Shown piece by piece: positions 34,708 to 43,283 of a stretch of 57,472 bases of DNA. Position 1 is the stretch's first letter; every line of letters begins with the position of its first letter. Source of the stretch: Chryseobacterium gambrini (GTDB lineage Bacteria > Bacteroidota > Bacteroidia > Flavobacteriales > Weeksellaceae); contig NZ_FTOV01000020.1 in assembly GCF_900156825.1 (NCBI RefSeq), forward strand, positions 1-57,472. Reading direction: 5' to 3'. The translations under genes and the position numbers were made by a program. Below the pieces are notes generated by a model. It saw only the letters and a list, made by a program, of their open reading frames with translations. It did no database searches and was not told the origin of the DNA.

Positions 34708-34720
34708 TTATGCATCATAA
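34708..34720. promoter_or_regulatory. Candidate PadR operator
   Basis: TTATG-CAT-CATAA is a perfect 5-bp dyad around a 3-bp centre. It lies 12-25 bp upstream of the padR -7 box, over the -33 region, and between padR and the divergent 2'-5' ligase-like gene. Known PadR operators are similar dyads with ATG/CAT arms, but the spacing differs between families. Binding is inferred. Confidence 0.4.
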
Positions 34721-34748
34721 TTAATTTTAAAATTCTTAATTTCAATCA

Positions 34749-35276
34749 ATGAAAAAGATGTATTTCATCGCCATTTATCCGCCACAAAAAATTATTGAAG
34801 AAATAAAAATATTCAAACAGGACTTTGCATTAAATTTTGACAATTCCAAAGCTCTGAAAAATGAAGCGCACATTACTTTGTTTCCGCCGTTTTCCAGAGA
34901 GCTTACTTTAGAAAATGACATTCTGGAAGCTTTCCAGAAGATTGATACTGCTGTTTCTCCTTTTGAAATTGAACTGAATGGTTTCGGAAGTTTTGCCCAT
35001 CCTAAAAATCCTGTGGTTTTTGTGAAACCTGAAAACAACGAACAACTAAATGATCTTTATCTTCGGGTAAAGGAAATATTCAACTTTATGAATTATTCTT
35101 TCCACCCTCATGTAACGGTGGGTTTTCGAAATCTGACGTGGGAAAACTATCTGAAAGCATGGGAGAAATATCAAGAAAAAGAATATAAAACTAAATTCTT
35201 AGTTGATAAAATCACTTTGCTTCGACATGATGAAAACTGGATTCCTATTGCAGAAAAGAAACTGGGACTGCTGTAA
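34749..35276 (+). CDS. 2'-5' RNA ligase-like 2H phosphoesterase
   Basis: The 175-aa protein has the two HxTx motifs of the 2H superfamily: HITLFPP (near residue 40) and HVTVGF (near residue 120), each preceded by typical strands. Related bacterial proteins (ThpR) act on 2'-5' linkages or cyclic phosphates of RNA; the real substrate is unknown. It is divergent from padR and sits 57 bp before ruvC on the same strand. Confidence 0.8.
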   Translation: MKKMYFIAIYPPQKIIEEIKIFKQDFALNFDNSKALKNEAHITLFPPFSRELTLENDILEAFQKIDTAVSPFEIELNGFGSFAHPKNPVVFVKPENNEQLNDLYLRVKEIFNFMNYSFHPHVTVGFRNLTWENYLKAWEKYQEKEYKTKFLVDKITLLRHDENWIPIAEKKLGLL

Positions 35277-35319
35277 AATATGATTCAAAAAAATACATTC
35301 TTAAAAGGCTGAAAGTTCA

Positions 35320-35327
35320 TATCTTTG
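35320..35327 (+). promoter_or_regulatory. -7 promoter box of ruvC
   Basis: TATCTTTG matches TAnnTTTG and is 5 bp from the start codon, so the transcript would be nearly leaderless. Confidence 0.5.
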
Positions 35328-35332
35328 AAGCA

Positions 35333-35887
35333 ATGATTGCAGAGAAGATTATTTTAGGAATCGACCCGGGAACAACCGTGATGGGTTTTGGGATTATTTC
35401 CATAAAAAAAGGAAAAATGGAAATGATTTCCATCCATGAATTATTGCTGAAAAAGTATCCGAACCACGAAACCAAACTTAAATATATTTTTGATAAAACT
35501 TTGGCGCTGATTGACGAATTTCATCCTGATGAGGTTGCTCTCGAAGCTCCTTTCTACGGAAAAAATGTTCAGAGTATGCTGAAATTAGGCCGCGCGCAAG
35601 GCGTTGCGATGGCGGCAAGTCTTCACAGAAATATCCCGATTACAGAATATTCTCCGAAAAAAATAAAAATGGCGATCACCGGAAACGGAAATGCCAGTAA
35701 AGAGCAGGTTGCAGGAATGCTCCAAAGTCTTTTAAATCTGAAAGAATTTCCCACAAAATATCTCGATGCCTCCGATGGATTGGCAGTTGCGGTATGTCAT
35801 CATTTTAATTCAGGAACGATTGCAGATACAAAATCTTACACCGGCTGGGAAAGCTTTTTAAAACAAAATCCGGATCGGCTGAAATAA
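35333..35887 (+). CDS. ruvC: Holliday junction resolvase RuvC
   Basis: RuvC cuts four-way DNA junctions by paired nicks after RuvAB branch migration. The 184-aa protein keeps the acidic active-site residues: D11 (LGIDPGTT), E71 (VALEAPFYG) and D145/D148 (DASDGLAVAVCHH). SMLKLGRAQGVAM and the basic SPKKIKMAITGNGNASKEQV segment are also diagnostic. Length and layout are normal. A strong terminator follows and no ruvA or ruvB is adjacent. Confidence 0.95.
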   Translation: MIAEKIILGIDPGTTVMGFGIISIKKGKMEMISIHELLLKKYPNHETKLKYIFDKTLALIDEFHPDEVALEAPFYGKNVQSMLKLGRAQGVAMAASLHRNIPITEYSPKKIKMAITGNGNASKEQVAGMLQSLLNLKEFPTKYLDASDGLAVAVCHHFNSGTIADTKSYTGWESFLKQNPDRLK

Positions 35888-35888
35888 A

Positions 35889-35921
35889 AATCACTCACAG
35901 ATAAATATTTTGTGAGTGATT
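35889..35921. terminator. Bidirectional terminator after ruvC
   Basis: AATCACTCACA pairs with TGTGAGTGATT around a 10-nt loop. It lies between ruvC and a convergent lipoprotein gene. Confidence 0.85.
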
Positions 35922-35928
35922 GATTGGT

Positions 35929-36339
35929 TTATTTTGTTTTGTATTCTTCGGGGGTAATTTTAAAATCGGCAGTCGGTTTTCCGTTTTTATCATAGTAGCT
36001 ATATATCATGGTAACATCATTATCCCTGAATTCTTTAATCTCCGGCGAAGTTTTAATAACTCTTAAAGCTCCTTCTTTTGCATTGTTTTTAAAAACTTGA
36101 ATTTCTTCAGGACTTACACTTTCTTTTACATCGTCGGTTAGGGTATAATTATATTTAAAAATTTTCCCAGGCTGTACAGAAACGCTGTCGAGACGCACTC
36201 CGTCGGCAAGATTCTGAGGTGTCGTTTTGTTGATGTTTGCGGCAACTTCTTTCAGATCATCATCTATCGATTTTTCTTTGGTACAGGAAGTAAGCGCAAA
36301 CGAAGCCATTGCCAGAGAAAGGCAGATTACATTTTTCAT
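35929..36339 (-). CDS. Lipoprotein of unknown function
   Basis: The 136-aa protein has a lipoprotein signal (LAMASFALTSC, Cys at 19) and a soluble domain of about 115 residues with no Cys, beginning with an acidic helix (IDDDLKEVAANIN). A TMIYSYYDKNGKPTADFKI stretch near the end is common in small Flavobacteriia lipoproteins. No family is recognised. It is a single gene, convergent with ruvC, with a spacer of 169 bp on its 5' side that it shares with the DUF4407 gene. Confidence 0.7.
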   Translation of the reverse strand: MKNVICLSLAMASFALTSCTKEKSIDDDLKEVAANINKTTPQNLADGVRLDSVSVQPGKIFKYNYTLTDDVKESVSPEEIQVFKNNAKEGALRVIKTSPEIKEFRDNDVTMIYSYYDKNGKPTADFKITPEEYKTK

Positions 36340-36465
36340 ATTTTGATATTTAGTGATTATACATAAAGATAAGAATATTTTATTTAATAAATTTAATTAA
36401 TTGATTTACAGTAAAATAATAAAACAAACCTATATACTTGGTAAAACATAATACTATCTTTTACA

Positions 36466-36492
36466 TTGGTATGATTTTTAGTAGTACATTTG
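36466..36492 (+). promoter_or_regulatory. Promoter of the DUF4407 gene
   Basis: TTG (36466-36468) and TACATTTG (36485-36492) are 16 bp apart, one base under the usual range, and end 16 bp before the start codon. Confidence 0.6.
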
Positions 36493-36508
36493 TATAAATT
36501 TTTCTATC

Positions 36509-37579
36509 ATGAAAAACAACCAACAAACTATAAATCAGGTGAATCATAAAATAAACTGGTTCCAAAAGTTTCTGATGGTCTGTTCCGGAGGAAACATTCA
36601 TATTTTGAGAAAAACTCCGAGCGAATGGAATAAATTCGCGGGAATCGGAGGAATTGTACTTTTTACCGCTGTATTTGCAACACTTTCCGCAGGTTACGCG
36701 ATGTATACGGTTTTCGATGATATCTGGACAGCAATTGGCTTCGGTGTTTTATGGGGTTTAATGATTTTTAATCTGGACCGATACATCGTTTCTTCCATCA
36801 AAAAGACAGGAACATGGTGGAATCAGATTCTAATGGCAATTCCCAGATTAATTCTGGCGACTTTTTTAGGAATTATTATTTCTAAACCTCTTGAGCTTAA
36901 AATTTTTGAAAAGGAGGTAAACAAACAACTGAATACAATCATTCAGAGAAATAAAAAACAGCTTCAGGGCGAGATGAACGGAAGAATTCTTCAGCAAAGC
37001 GGACCTTTTGAGACTGAAAAGAAACAAATCTCCGATAAAATCGCCAACTATCAAAAATCTTATGATTCCGCTTCTGTAGAGCTTGAAAAAGAAATTTTAG
37101 GAAAGCAATCCGGATTAACAAGCGGGAAAGAAGGTTTCGGTCCCAATGCAAAACGAAAGCAGGAACTGAAGGAGCAGAGAAGACAGGATCTTGAAAATTA
37201 CCAGAAACAGGTTTCTCCCAGACTTGAATATTTAGATAAAGAAATTTCTAAAGTATATACCAATTTAGAAACAGAGAGAAAATCTACCGAGACTTTTGAA
37301 GATAAATTCAATGGTTTTGCAGCAAGATTACAGGCTTTGGACGAACTGGGAAAAAACTCCGCCATTATCGGTTTAGCTGCCGCTTTTATTATGGGACTTT
37401 TTATATGTCTTGAAATTTCCCCTGTTTTAGTAAAACTAATTTCCCACGTTGGGCCTTACGATTATCTTTTAGAAAAAACAGAAAATGATTTCAGATTATA
37501 TTCAAAAGAAAAAGTGGAAAAAGGCAATGCCCTGACAGATTTCAGGATCGATGATTTTAAAAATAATTTAAATAAATAA
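36509..37579 (+). CDS. DUF4407 membrane protein with long coiled coil
   Basis: The 356-aa protein belongs to the DUF4407 family: FLMVCSGGNIHILRKTPSEW, a pair of membrane helices (about 45-95), FNLDRYIVSSIKK, another helix near 110-130 (LILATFLGIIISKPLELKIF), and a coiled-coil region from 130 to 275. A last helix sits near 285-310 (AIIGLAAAFIMGLFICLEI). The family is widespread in Bacteroidota and uncharacterised; the coiled coil probably projects out of the cytoplasm between the two membrane parts. It is a single-gene transcript. Confidence 0.88.
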   Translation: MKNNQQTINQVNHKINWFQKFLMVCSGGNIHILRKTPSEWNKFAGIGGIVLFTAVFATLSAGYAMYTVFDDIWTAIGFGVLWGLMIFNLDRYIVSSIKKTGTWWNQILMAIPRLILATFLGIIISKPLELKIFEKEVNKQLNTIIQRNKKQLQGEMNGRILQQSGPFETEKKQISDKIANYQKSYDSASVELEKEILGKQSGLTSGKEGFGPNAKRKQELKEQRRQDLENYQKQVSPRLEYLDKEISKVYTNLETERKSTETFEDKFNGFAARLQALDELGKNSAIIGLAAAFIMGLFICLEISPVLVKLISHVGPYDYLLEKTENDFRLYSKEKVEKGNALTDFRIDDFKNNLNK

Positions 37580-37602
37580 TTAAATATCAATTAAAATATT
37601 TC

Positions 37603-37632
37603 AACCTTTCAGCCAAGTCTGAAAGGTTTTGT
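37603..37632 (+). terminator. Rho-independent terminator
   Basis: AACCTTTCAG pairs with CTGAAAGGTT around a 6-nt loop, followed by T residues. Confidence 0.85.
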
Positions 37633-37701
37633 TATTTATAATTAAAATATACAGAATAATAGTTAACTTTACAACACCTAATTAAAACTAATTTATTCGT
37701 C

Positions 37702-38295
37702 ATGAAAAAACTTGTATTCGGATGTACTCTGCTATTGAGCATTGCATCTACTTCTGTTTTAAAAGCACAAGCTTCAGAGCCTTTCCTAGGACAAATCGCA
37801 TTCGTACCTTACAATTTCGTTCCAAAAAACTGGGCTGCCTGTAACGGACAACTTTTACCAATTGCACAAAATCAGGCTCTTTTTGCACTGTTAGGAACCA
37901 CTTATGGTGGTAACGGAACTACAACATTCGCTTTACCAGATATGAGGGGAAGAGTTCTGGTACACGAAGGACAAGCTCCGGGAGGACCTACCAACTACAC
38001 GATGGGACAAATCGGGGGAACAGAATCTGTAACACTTCAGGTAACGCAAATGCCGCCTCACTCGCATACAGTAAATGCTGTAACCGCTGAAGGAAATCAA
38101 AATTCGCCTACGGGTAATCTTCCTGCAGATACAAAAGGATTAGATAAAGAATATTCTGATGCTGCTGCAAATACAACCATGAAATCGACCATGGTAAACC
38201 AGACAGGAGGAGGACAGCCACACGAAAACAGACCTCCTTTCGTAACTTTGAAATGTATTATTTCCTTACAAGGTATTTTCCCGACACAATTTTAA
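37702..38295 (+). CDS. Secreted phage-tail-collar-like (MdpB family) protein
   Basis: The 197-aa protein has a signal peptide (TLLLSIASTSVLKAQ). The tail-collar domain follows: EPFLGQIAFVPYNFVPKNW, ACNGQLLPIAQNQALFALLG, TFALPDMRGRVLVHEG, MPPHSHTVNA and a final RPPFVTLKCIISLQG. This family includes phage tail fibre ends and the microcystin-dependent protein group; here no other phage gene is nearby and a Sec signal is present, so it is a chromosomal surface or secreted protein. A -7 near-match TAACTTTA lies about 45 bp upstream. It is followed after 6 bp by a T9SS cargo gene, which makes co-expression likely. Confidence 0.85.
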   Translation: MKKLVFGCTLLLSIASTSVLKAQASEPFLGQIAFVPYNFVPKNWAACNGQLLPIAQNQALFALLGTTYGGNGTTTFALPDMRGRVLVHEGQAPGGPTNYTMGQIGGTESVTLQVTQMPPHSHTVNAVTAEGNQNSPTGNLPADTKGLDKEYSDAAANTTMKSTMVNQTGGGQPHENRPPFVTLKCIISLQGIFPTQF

Positions 38296-38301
38296 AATAT
38301 T

Positions 38302-39000
38302 ATGAAAAAACTTTACCTGTTATGTCTGGCTTTAGGCAGTTCTGCCTTTGCACAGACGATCACCTTTAACGGTTGTCATAATATATTTGATAATCAGAAT
38401 TTTGTTTTTACAAAAACGGGAGTAGACGCCTTTAATAAAGGGATATATATTACAACACCTTTAGACGGACAACCTTGTGGCGGCTTAGGAACCTGCGAAT
38501 TTAAAATTCAGTGGAATAATACATTAAGCAGATGGGAATTCCTTGCTGATGAAGGATACGGAACTTTTTCAAGCCCAAACTTAATCTACTATAATTCTAC
38601 GGGTAACAATAATTTCGTACAAAATCCACCATCAATTACTTTTGGAACCTGGGTTGAGAATACATCATTTACATCACAAGCCGGAGGTTGCGGAGGAAAT
38701 CTTACGACTTCCAATGCGACCATGACGGGAGATTTGCACAGCACATCTCTTGCAGCTTCAGATGTTAGAAACAATGATTCTAAAATTCAGATCTTCCCCA
38801 ATCCGGTTGCTGAGATCATTAAAATTTCAGGGATAAAAGACGGAAAATCTGTTCAGATCTACAATATGGCCGGACAAATTGTAAAATCTGAAGAATTTAA
38901 TGAAAAAGTAAACGTTTCTGAACTAAGCGCAGGAATCTATCTTTTGAAGATCAATACTAAAAATTTCCAGACTCACGAATTTAAGTTTGTGAAGAAATAA
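38302..39000 (+). CDS. T9SS type A sorting-domain protein
   Basis: The 232-aa protein starts MKKLYLLCLALGSSAFAQ (signal peptide), then has a Cys-containing beta domain (TFNGCHNIFDNQNFVF, CGGLGTCEF, QAGGCGG) of about 130 residues. A type A sorting domain ends it (IQIFPNPVAEIIKI, IYNMAGQIVKSEEF, LSAGIYLLKIN, FKFVKK). It would cross the outer membrane through the type IX system. It lies 6 bp after the tail-collar gene. The domain before the sorting signal is not known. Confidence 0.82.
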   Translation: MKKLYLLCLALGSSAFAQTITFNGCHNIFDNQNFVFTKTGVDAFNKGIYITTPLDGQPCGGLGTCEFKIQWNNTLSRWEFLADEGYGTFSSPNLIYYNSTGNNNFVQNPPSITFGTWVENTSFTSQAGGCGGNLTTSNATMTGDLHSTSLAASDVRNNDSKIQIFPNPVAEIIKISGIKDGKSVQIYNMAGQIVKSEEFNEKVNVSELSAGIYLLKINTKNFQTHEFKFVKK

Positions 39001-39018
39001 AATTTTATTATATGTGAT

Positions 39019-39047
39019 AAACCTTCGCCAAAAGCGGAGGTTTTTTT
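39019..39047 (+). terminator. Rho-independent terminator
   Basis: AAACCT(T)CGC pairs with GCG(G)AGGTTT around a 4-nt loop and is followed by a T run. Confidence 0.85.
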
Positions 39048-39071
39048 ATAATCAGGACAAAAAACAAATAA

Positions 39072-39106
39072 AAAAAGCTACCTCAACAGTACTGAGATAG
39101 CTTTTA
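39072..39106 (-). terminator. Rho-independent terminator of guaB
   Basis: On the minus strand AAAAGCTA-CTCA pairs with TGAG-TAGCTTTT, one mismatch, then a T run. It is 17 bp after the guaB stop. Confidence 0.85.
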
Positions 39107-39122
39107 AAATATATTTAATTTA

Positions 39123-40583
39123 TTATAAAGAGTAATTCGGAGCTTCCTGCGTGATGATGACATCGTGCGGGTGAGATTCTTTCAATCCGCTTCCTGTGAT
39201 CATTACCATCTTGGTATCGTTTTGTAACGCTTCAATATCTTTAGCACCGCAATATCCCATTCCTGCTCTCAGACCTCCTGTTAACTGGAAAATTACTTCT
39301 TCCAGAGATCCTTTGCTTGGAACTCTTCCTTCGATTCCTTCCGGAACGAATTTCTTAGCCTCACTCTGGAAATATCTCTCTTTTCCTCCTCTCTTCATCG
39401 CAGAAAGACTTCCCATTCCCTGATAAGTCTTGAATTTTCTACCCTGAAAAATGATTTCTTCACCCGGAGCTTCATCAGTTCCTGCCAAAAGCGAACCTAA
39501 CATTACGGCTCCTGCTCCACTGGCAATCGCTTTTACGATATCTCCGGAAAGCTTGATTCCTCCGTCTGCAATTACAGCTACGTTCTTTGTTTTCGCATAT
39601 TCGTAAACATTGTAAATTGCTGATAATTGAGGAACTCCAACTCCTGCAACCACTCTCGTTGTACAGATTGAACCGGGACCTACTCCTACTTTCAGAACAT
39701 TTGCTCCGGCTTCGATCAGATCTTTAGCCGCTTCAGCCGTTACGATATTTCCTCCAACGATATCCAGATCAGGATAAGCCTGTCGGATTTCTTTAATTTT
39801 ATTTAAGACTCCGATGGAATGCCCGTGAGCTGAATCGATTCCAATGATATCAACGCCTGCTTTTACAAGCGCCTCGATTCTTTCCAATGTATCTTCACCT
39901 ACTCCAACTCCTGCTCCAACTATTAATCTTCCGCTCTGATCTTTGTTAGCATTTGGATATTCTAACTGATTGTCGATATCTTTAATGGTAATTAATCCTA
40001 CCAGTTTGTTTTCAGCATCTACGATCGGAAGCTTTTCCACTCTGTTTTTAAGAAGGATCTCTTTCGCTTTCTCCAGATTGGTATTTTTATCAGAAGTAAT
40101 CAGCTTTTCTTTCGTCATGATCTCTTCCACCTTCATTTCAAGATTTTCCTGATATTTTACATCTCTGTTGGTAATGATCCCGATTAAAGTATTTTCGGCA
40201 TCTACTACAGGAAGTCCTGAAATTTTATATTTCGCCATTGTTTCTTTAGCCTGAGCCAAAGTATGATCTTTTGAAAGCGTAACAGGATCTGAAATCATTC
40301 CGTTTTCCGAACGCTTTACACGATTAACCTGTGCAGCCTGTTCAGCGATCGTCATGTTTTTATGAATAAATCCTAAACCGCCGACTCTTGCCAGTGCAAT
40401 TGCCAGTTCAGCTTCTGTAACGGTATCCATTGCAGCGGAAACAATCGGAACATTAAGCGTAATTTTGTCGGTAAGTCTTGATTTTAAAGAAACCTGATTA
40501 GGTAAAACTTCTGAATAAGAAGGGACTAGAAGCACGTCATCGAAAGTGATGGCTGTCTCTACAATTTTGTTATGAATAGACAT
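39123..40583 (-). CDS. guaB: Inosine-5'-monophosphate dehydrogenase
   Basis: GuaB oxidises IMP to XMP with NAD+, the committed step of guanine nucleotide synthesis. The 486-aa protein has TFDDVLLVPSYSEVLP at the start, two CBS domains (about 95-205), the phosphate-binding loop, and the catalytic Cys307 in GPGSICTTR followed by RVVAGVGVPQ. The C-terminal flap and QLTGGLRAGMGYCGA are present. Length is typical. It is a single gene with promoter and terminator. Confidence 0.98.
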   Translation of the reverse strand: MSIHNKIVETAITFDDVLLVPSYSEVLPNQVSLKSRLTDKITLNVPIVSAAMDTVTEAELAIALARVGGLGFIHKNMTIAEQAAQVNRVKRSENGMISDPVTLSKDHTLAQAKETMAKYKISGLPVVDAENTLIGIITNRDVKYQENLEMKVEEIMTKEKLITSDKNTNLEKAKEILLKNRVEKLPIVDAENKLVGLITIKDIDNQLEYPNANKDQSGRLIVGAGVGVGEDTLERIEALVKAGVDIIGIDSAHGHSIGVLNKIKEIRQAYPDLDIVGGNIVTAEAAKDLIEAGANVLKVGVGPGSICTTRVVAGVGVPQLSAIYNVYEYAKTKNVAVIADGGIKLSGDIVKAIASGAGAVMLGSLLAGTDEAPGEEIIFQGRKFKTYQGMGSLSAMKRGGKERYFQSEAKKFVPEGIEGRVPSKGSLEEVIFQLTGGLRAGMGYCGAKDIEALQNDTKMVMITGSGLKESHPHDVIITQEAPNYSL

Positions 40584-40596
40584 CTTTACTTTCTTG

Positions 40597-40604
40597 CAAA
40601 ATTA
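40597..40604 (-). promoter_or_regulatory. -7 promoter box of guaB
   Basis: On the minus strand TAATTTTG fits TAnnTTTG, 13 bp before the start codon. Confidence 0.55.
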
Positions 40605-40675
40605 AGGTATTTTACCGAAATACGAAAATCGATTTTCATAGTTTAAATAAAACTTAATAATCAATAACTTAAATC

Positions 40676-40703
40676 AAAAAACCGCTCCTTTTTGCGGAAC
40701 GGT
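40676..40703 (-). terminator. Terminator of the sigma/anti-sigma operon
   Basis: On the minus strand ACCG(T)TCC pairs with GGA(G)CGGT, one mismatch, around a 7-nt loop and is followed by a T run. It follows the last gene of the operon after 46 bp. Confidence 0.7.
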
Positions 40704-40749
40704 AGTTGTACAAAAAAACAATTTAGTGATATGATTTGAAGATAAAGTG

Positions 40750-41256
40750 CTATTTATCGGATGCCGATGAAATCATTTTTGAAATATCATTGGCTGTAAA
40801 ATTTCCCCGAACATCCACAAAAACCAACTCTTTATCTGAATTTACCGTAATCAGCATATTTTTAATAACATCATCTTTCTGTTTCACCCGGATATTTACA
40901 TTTTCTCCGTCATGTTTTATGGTTGCCCATTCTTCATAATTATTGTTATTTAAATACTTCGCAAAATCATTCAGCATCGATTTATCTCCGTTTTCTACAG
41001 TTAAAACTTTAATTTTTGAAACTTTCCGGATCAGCCGGATCACCTCTTCATTATCTTCACCGTCTTCTCTTAATGCTTTTTTAATAACAGGTTTTGCTAA
41101 AAACATCGGAACATTGATGGTGGTAAATTTTGCTCCTTTAAAATCGTTCCCGGAATCTGAAAAGTAAGCCATTTTACCGGCTCCCGAAGAAACTATACAG
41201 GATTGTAACATGAACATCGCACAGGCGATAAGAAAAAGGTGTTTTAATATTTTCAT
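40750..41256 (-). CDS. DUF4252 lipoprotein
   Basis: The 168-aa protein has a lipoprotein signal (LIACAMFMLQSC) and a DUF4252 domain (VIKKALRED, IKVLTVENGDKSMLNDFAKY, DVRGNFTANDISKMIS). This family is confined mostly to Bacteroidota and often sits behind an ECF sigma factor. It is the last gene of the operon and matches the N-terminal half of the preceding protein. The function is unknown; a periplasmic or outer-membrane location is likely. Confidence 0.82.
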   Translation of the reverse strand: MKILKHLFLIACAMFMLQSCIVSSGAGKMAYFSDSGNDFKGAKFTTINVPMFLAKPVIKKALREDGEDNEEVIRLIRKVSKIKVLTVENGDKSMLNDFAKYLNNNNYEEWATIKHDGENVNIRVKQKDDVIKNMLITVNSDKELVFVDVRGNFTANDISKMISSASDK

Positions 41257-41281
41257 GGCAATTTGGATTTAAATTAAATTT

Positions 41282-42553
41282 TTAGTTGATGGGTTTTAAA
41301 CTTCCGCCGGACATTTTGCTGATGTCTGAAGTAATTTCCGGATTTCCTCTGTATCGGATGGTTCCGCCTGATGAAGCCTTCGCTTTTAATTTATCTACCG
41401 CATTTACAGAAAGGTTAGATCCCGAAGTAGATTCCGCTTCCACCAGATTTGCCTGAAATGCTTCGCCTTTACAAACCGCACCGCTGCTGACATCAAAAGC
41501 TGCTGTTTCTGCTTCACCTTGAATACTTGCATCCGAACCGCTTGATCCTTTAAATACTAAGCTTCTGGAATTTACCTCAACTTTTACGCTTGTTCCTGAA
41601 GACGCTTCCAATAAAGCATTATTCGAAATATTGAATTTACCTTTCACTACAGAACCTGAAGATGCATCAATGGTAAGGTTATTTTCTTTTACAGAATTAA
41701 TCGTGGTAAAAGTTGCTCCCGAAGACGCTTTAATGTTATCCATTCTTGGCGAAGAAACGTTGACACTGATGTTTTTAAATTTTAAATTTTTCTGTCCTTT
41801 GTTATCAACATACACTTTCAGAACCCCGTTGTCAACTTTTGTAACAATGTACTGAAGCTTATCGGCATCGGCAATTACCTTTACATTGGTCGGACTTTCC
41901 TGCTTGAACACCAGATTAACACCTGTACTCACCTGAATTCCTGAGAACTCGCCTACATTTCTGGATTCGCCATTCAGATAAGAAGAGGTATTTTCCGAAG
42001 TGAGGTTATTTCTGGTATTGGTAACCGGATTTGTTTTTGTTTCTGTAGAATTGATGATTTTATTGATATCATTCATCGAAAGTTTTCCGTCCAGTTTTAC
42101 AAGAATATTTTCCTCTCCTCCGCTATCGATGCTCAATAACAGATCATCCAAAATTCCGTTTTTCTCTTCTGCTGAAAGAAATTTTATTTTAGCTCCGTTA
42201 CTGTTCATTGTCATGATTTCACTGTACTTAAGATTGCTTAAATAAGAAGAAATGTCTTTGTTGATTTGCGACAGCTTCTGTCCTTTCGCAGAACTTCCGT
42301 CCTGTGGTTTTTCGGCAATGAATACTTTCAGTCCGTTAATTTTGGATAATAACGGTTTTATCTGATCCAGTTCAGCATCTCCCAAATCCAGATTGCTCAG
42401 CATTCCGAACATCGGTTTGGCAATTTTAATGGACGTTACTCCTTCCACTTCCTGATATTTATCAAAAAGCTGATCTAACTTATCTTTTTCCTGCCCGTAA
42501 ATATTAAAGAAATGGGAAAAAGCGAGTGCGAATATTATGAATACTTTTTTCAT
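41282..42553 (-). CDS. Secreted DUF4252 + GIN (DUF2807) domain protein
   Basis: The 423-aa protein has a signal peptide (IIFALAFSHFFNIYGQ). An N-terminal DUF4252 domain follows (KLDQLFDKYQEVEGVTSIKI, FNDINK-like end near 165), then a linker. A C-terminal GIN/DUF2807 beta-helix starts at FSGIQVSTGVNLVFKQ, with repeats of an ASSGA/SSGSD pattern. GIN domains occur in secreted Bacteroidota adhesin-like proteins. The fusion of both domains in one chain, next to a DUF4252-only gene, suggests they work together. It is 28 bp upstream of the DUF4252 lipoprotein and in the same operon. Confidence 0.85.
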   Translation of the reverse strand: MKKVFIIFALAFSHFFNIYGQEKDKLDQLFDKYQEVEGVTSIKIAKPMFGMLSNLDLGDAELDQIKPLLSKINGLKVFIAEKPQDGSSAKGQKLSQINKDISSYLSNLKYSEIMTMNSNGAKIKFLSAEEKNGILDDLLLSIDSGGEENILVKLDGKLSMNDINKIINSTETKTNPVTNTRNNLTSENTSSYLNGESRNVGEFSGIQVSTGVNLVFKQESPTNVKVIADADKLQYIVTKVDNGVLKVYVDNKGQKNLKFKNISVNVSSPRMDNIKASSGATFTTINSVKENNLTIDASSGSVVKGKFNISNNALLEASSGTSVKVEVNSRSLVFKGSSGSDASIQGEAETAAFDVSSGAVCKGEAFQANLVEAESTSGSNLSVNAVDKLKAKASSGGTIRYRGNPEITSDISKMSGGSLKPIN

Positions 42554-42614
42554 GAGTCAATTTTTTATTTTGGATTATTAGTGCCTGATCAGGTGCATAA
42601 TCTTTTAAGGTTAA

Positions 42615-43283
42615 TTAATAATCGTCATCCACGACGGTTGGTTTTGCTAATTTTTCACTAACATTATTTGCAAATATTTGAAATGAATACTTAGTCACAT
42701 TAATCGCTTCTTCTACATTTTCGATTCTTTTTCCGTTAACGATAACGTAAGAATCTTTATATCCTGTAGAATCTGAAGCTTTAGAGGAGTTATATACATA
42801 CTTCGGCTTTCTTTCTTTCTTCAGCCTTCCTCTTTTCGGTAAAATTTCATCCAGATAATCTTTCTCGGCAACCGGAGTTTCATGAAAAACCGAATCTTTT
42901 TTCGCTCCGGAAACTGAATCATTCGGAAGGTTTACCGCTACCTGCTCCGTATGTTCACTGTTTTCTTCGATGAAATTATCTTTTTGCTTCTTTATCTGGT
43001 TTTCAACCAACTGAGCCTGATTTTCCATATTTGAATTGTGAGTATAATTAAAAATCAGACCAACACTCAATAGCAAAACTACGCTTGCAGCCATCCAGAA
43101 CCATTTCGGGAACGATGGTTTTGTTTTCGTATCGATAGGGACGATCGGTGTTATATTTTCCTGAACCTCATCATTTTTTTCTTCCGTTTTTTTCAGAAAA
43201 TCATTAAAATCCCAGTTCATTTTTTCTTCCTTTAAATTCTGGAAGATTTCTTCGTATTTATCTTGAAATTTGTCGTTGCTCAT
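42615..43283 (-). CDS. Putative membrane anti-sigma factor
   Basis: The 222-aa protein has a cytoplasmic N-terminus (residues 1-70, with WDFNDFLKK), one membrane helix (FWMAASVVLLLSVGLIF, about 78-95) and a periplasmic tail rich in charged residues. It overlaps the sigma factor gene upstream by 26 bp, which is the usual arrangement for an anti-sigma. There is no zinc-binding anti-sigma motif (HxxxCxxC). The role is inferred from position and topology, not from a family signature. Confidence 0.75.
   Translation of the reverse strand: MSNDKFQDKYEEIFQNLKEEKMNWDFNDFLKKTEEKNDEVQENITPIVPIDTKTKPSFPKWFWMAASVVLLLSVGLIFNYTHNSNMENQAQLVENQIKKQKDNFIEENSEHTEQVAVNLPNDSVSGAKKDSVFHETPVAEKDYLDEILPKRGRLKKERKPKYVYNSSKASDSTGYKDSYVIVNGKRIENVEEAINVTKYSFQIFANNVSEKLAKPTVVDDDY

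Noticed and set aside
37702..38295. Prophage, suggested by the tail-collar domain
   Set aside because: No capsid, terminase, integrase or other tail gene is nearby, and the protein has a Sec signal peptide.
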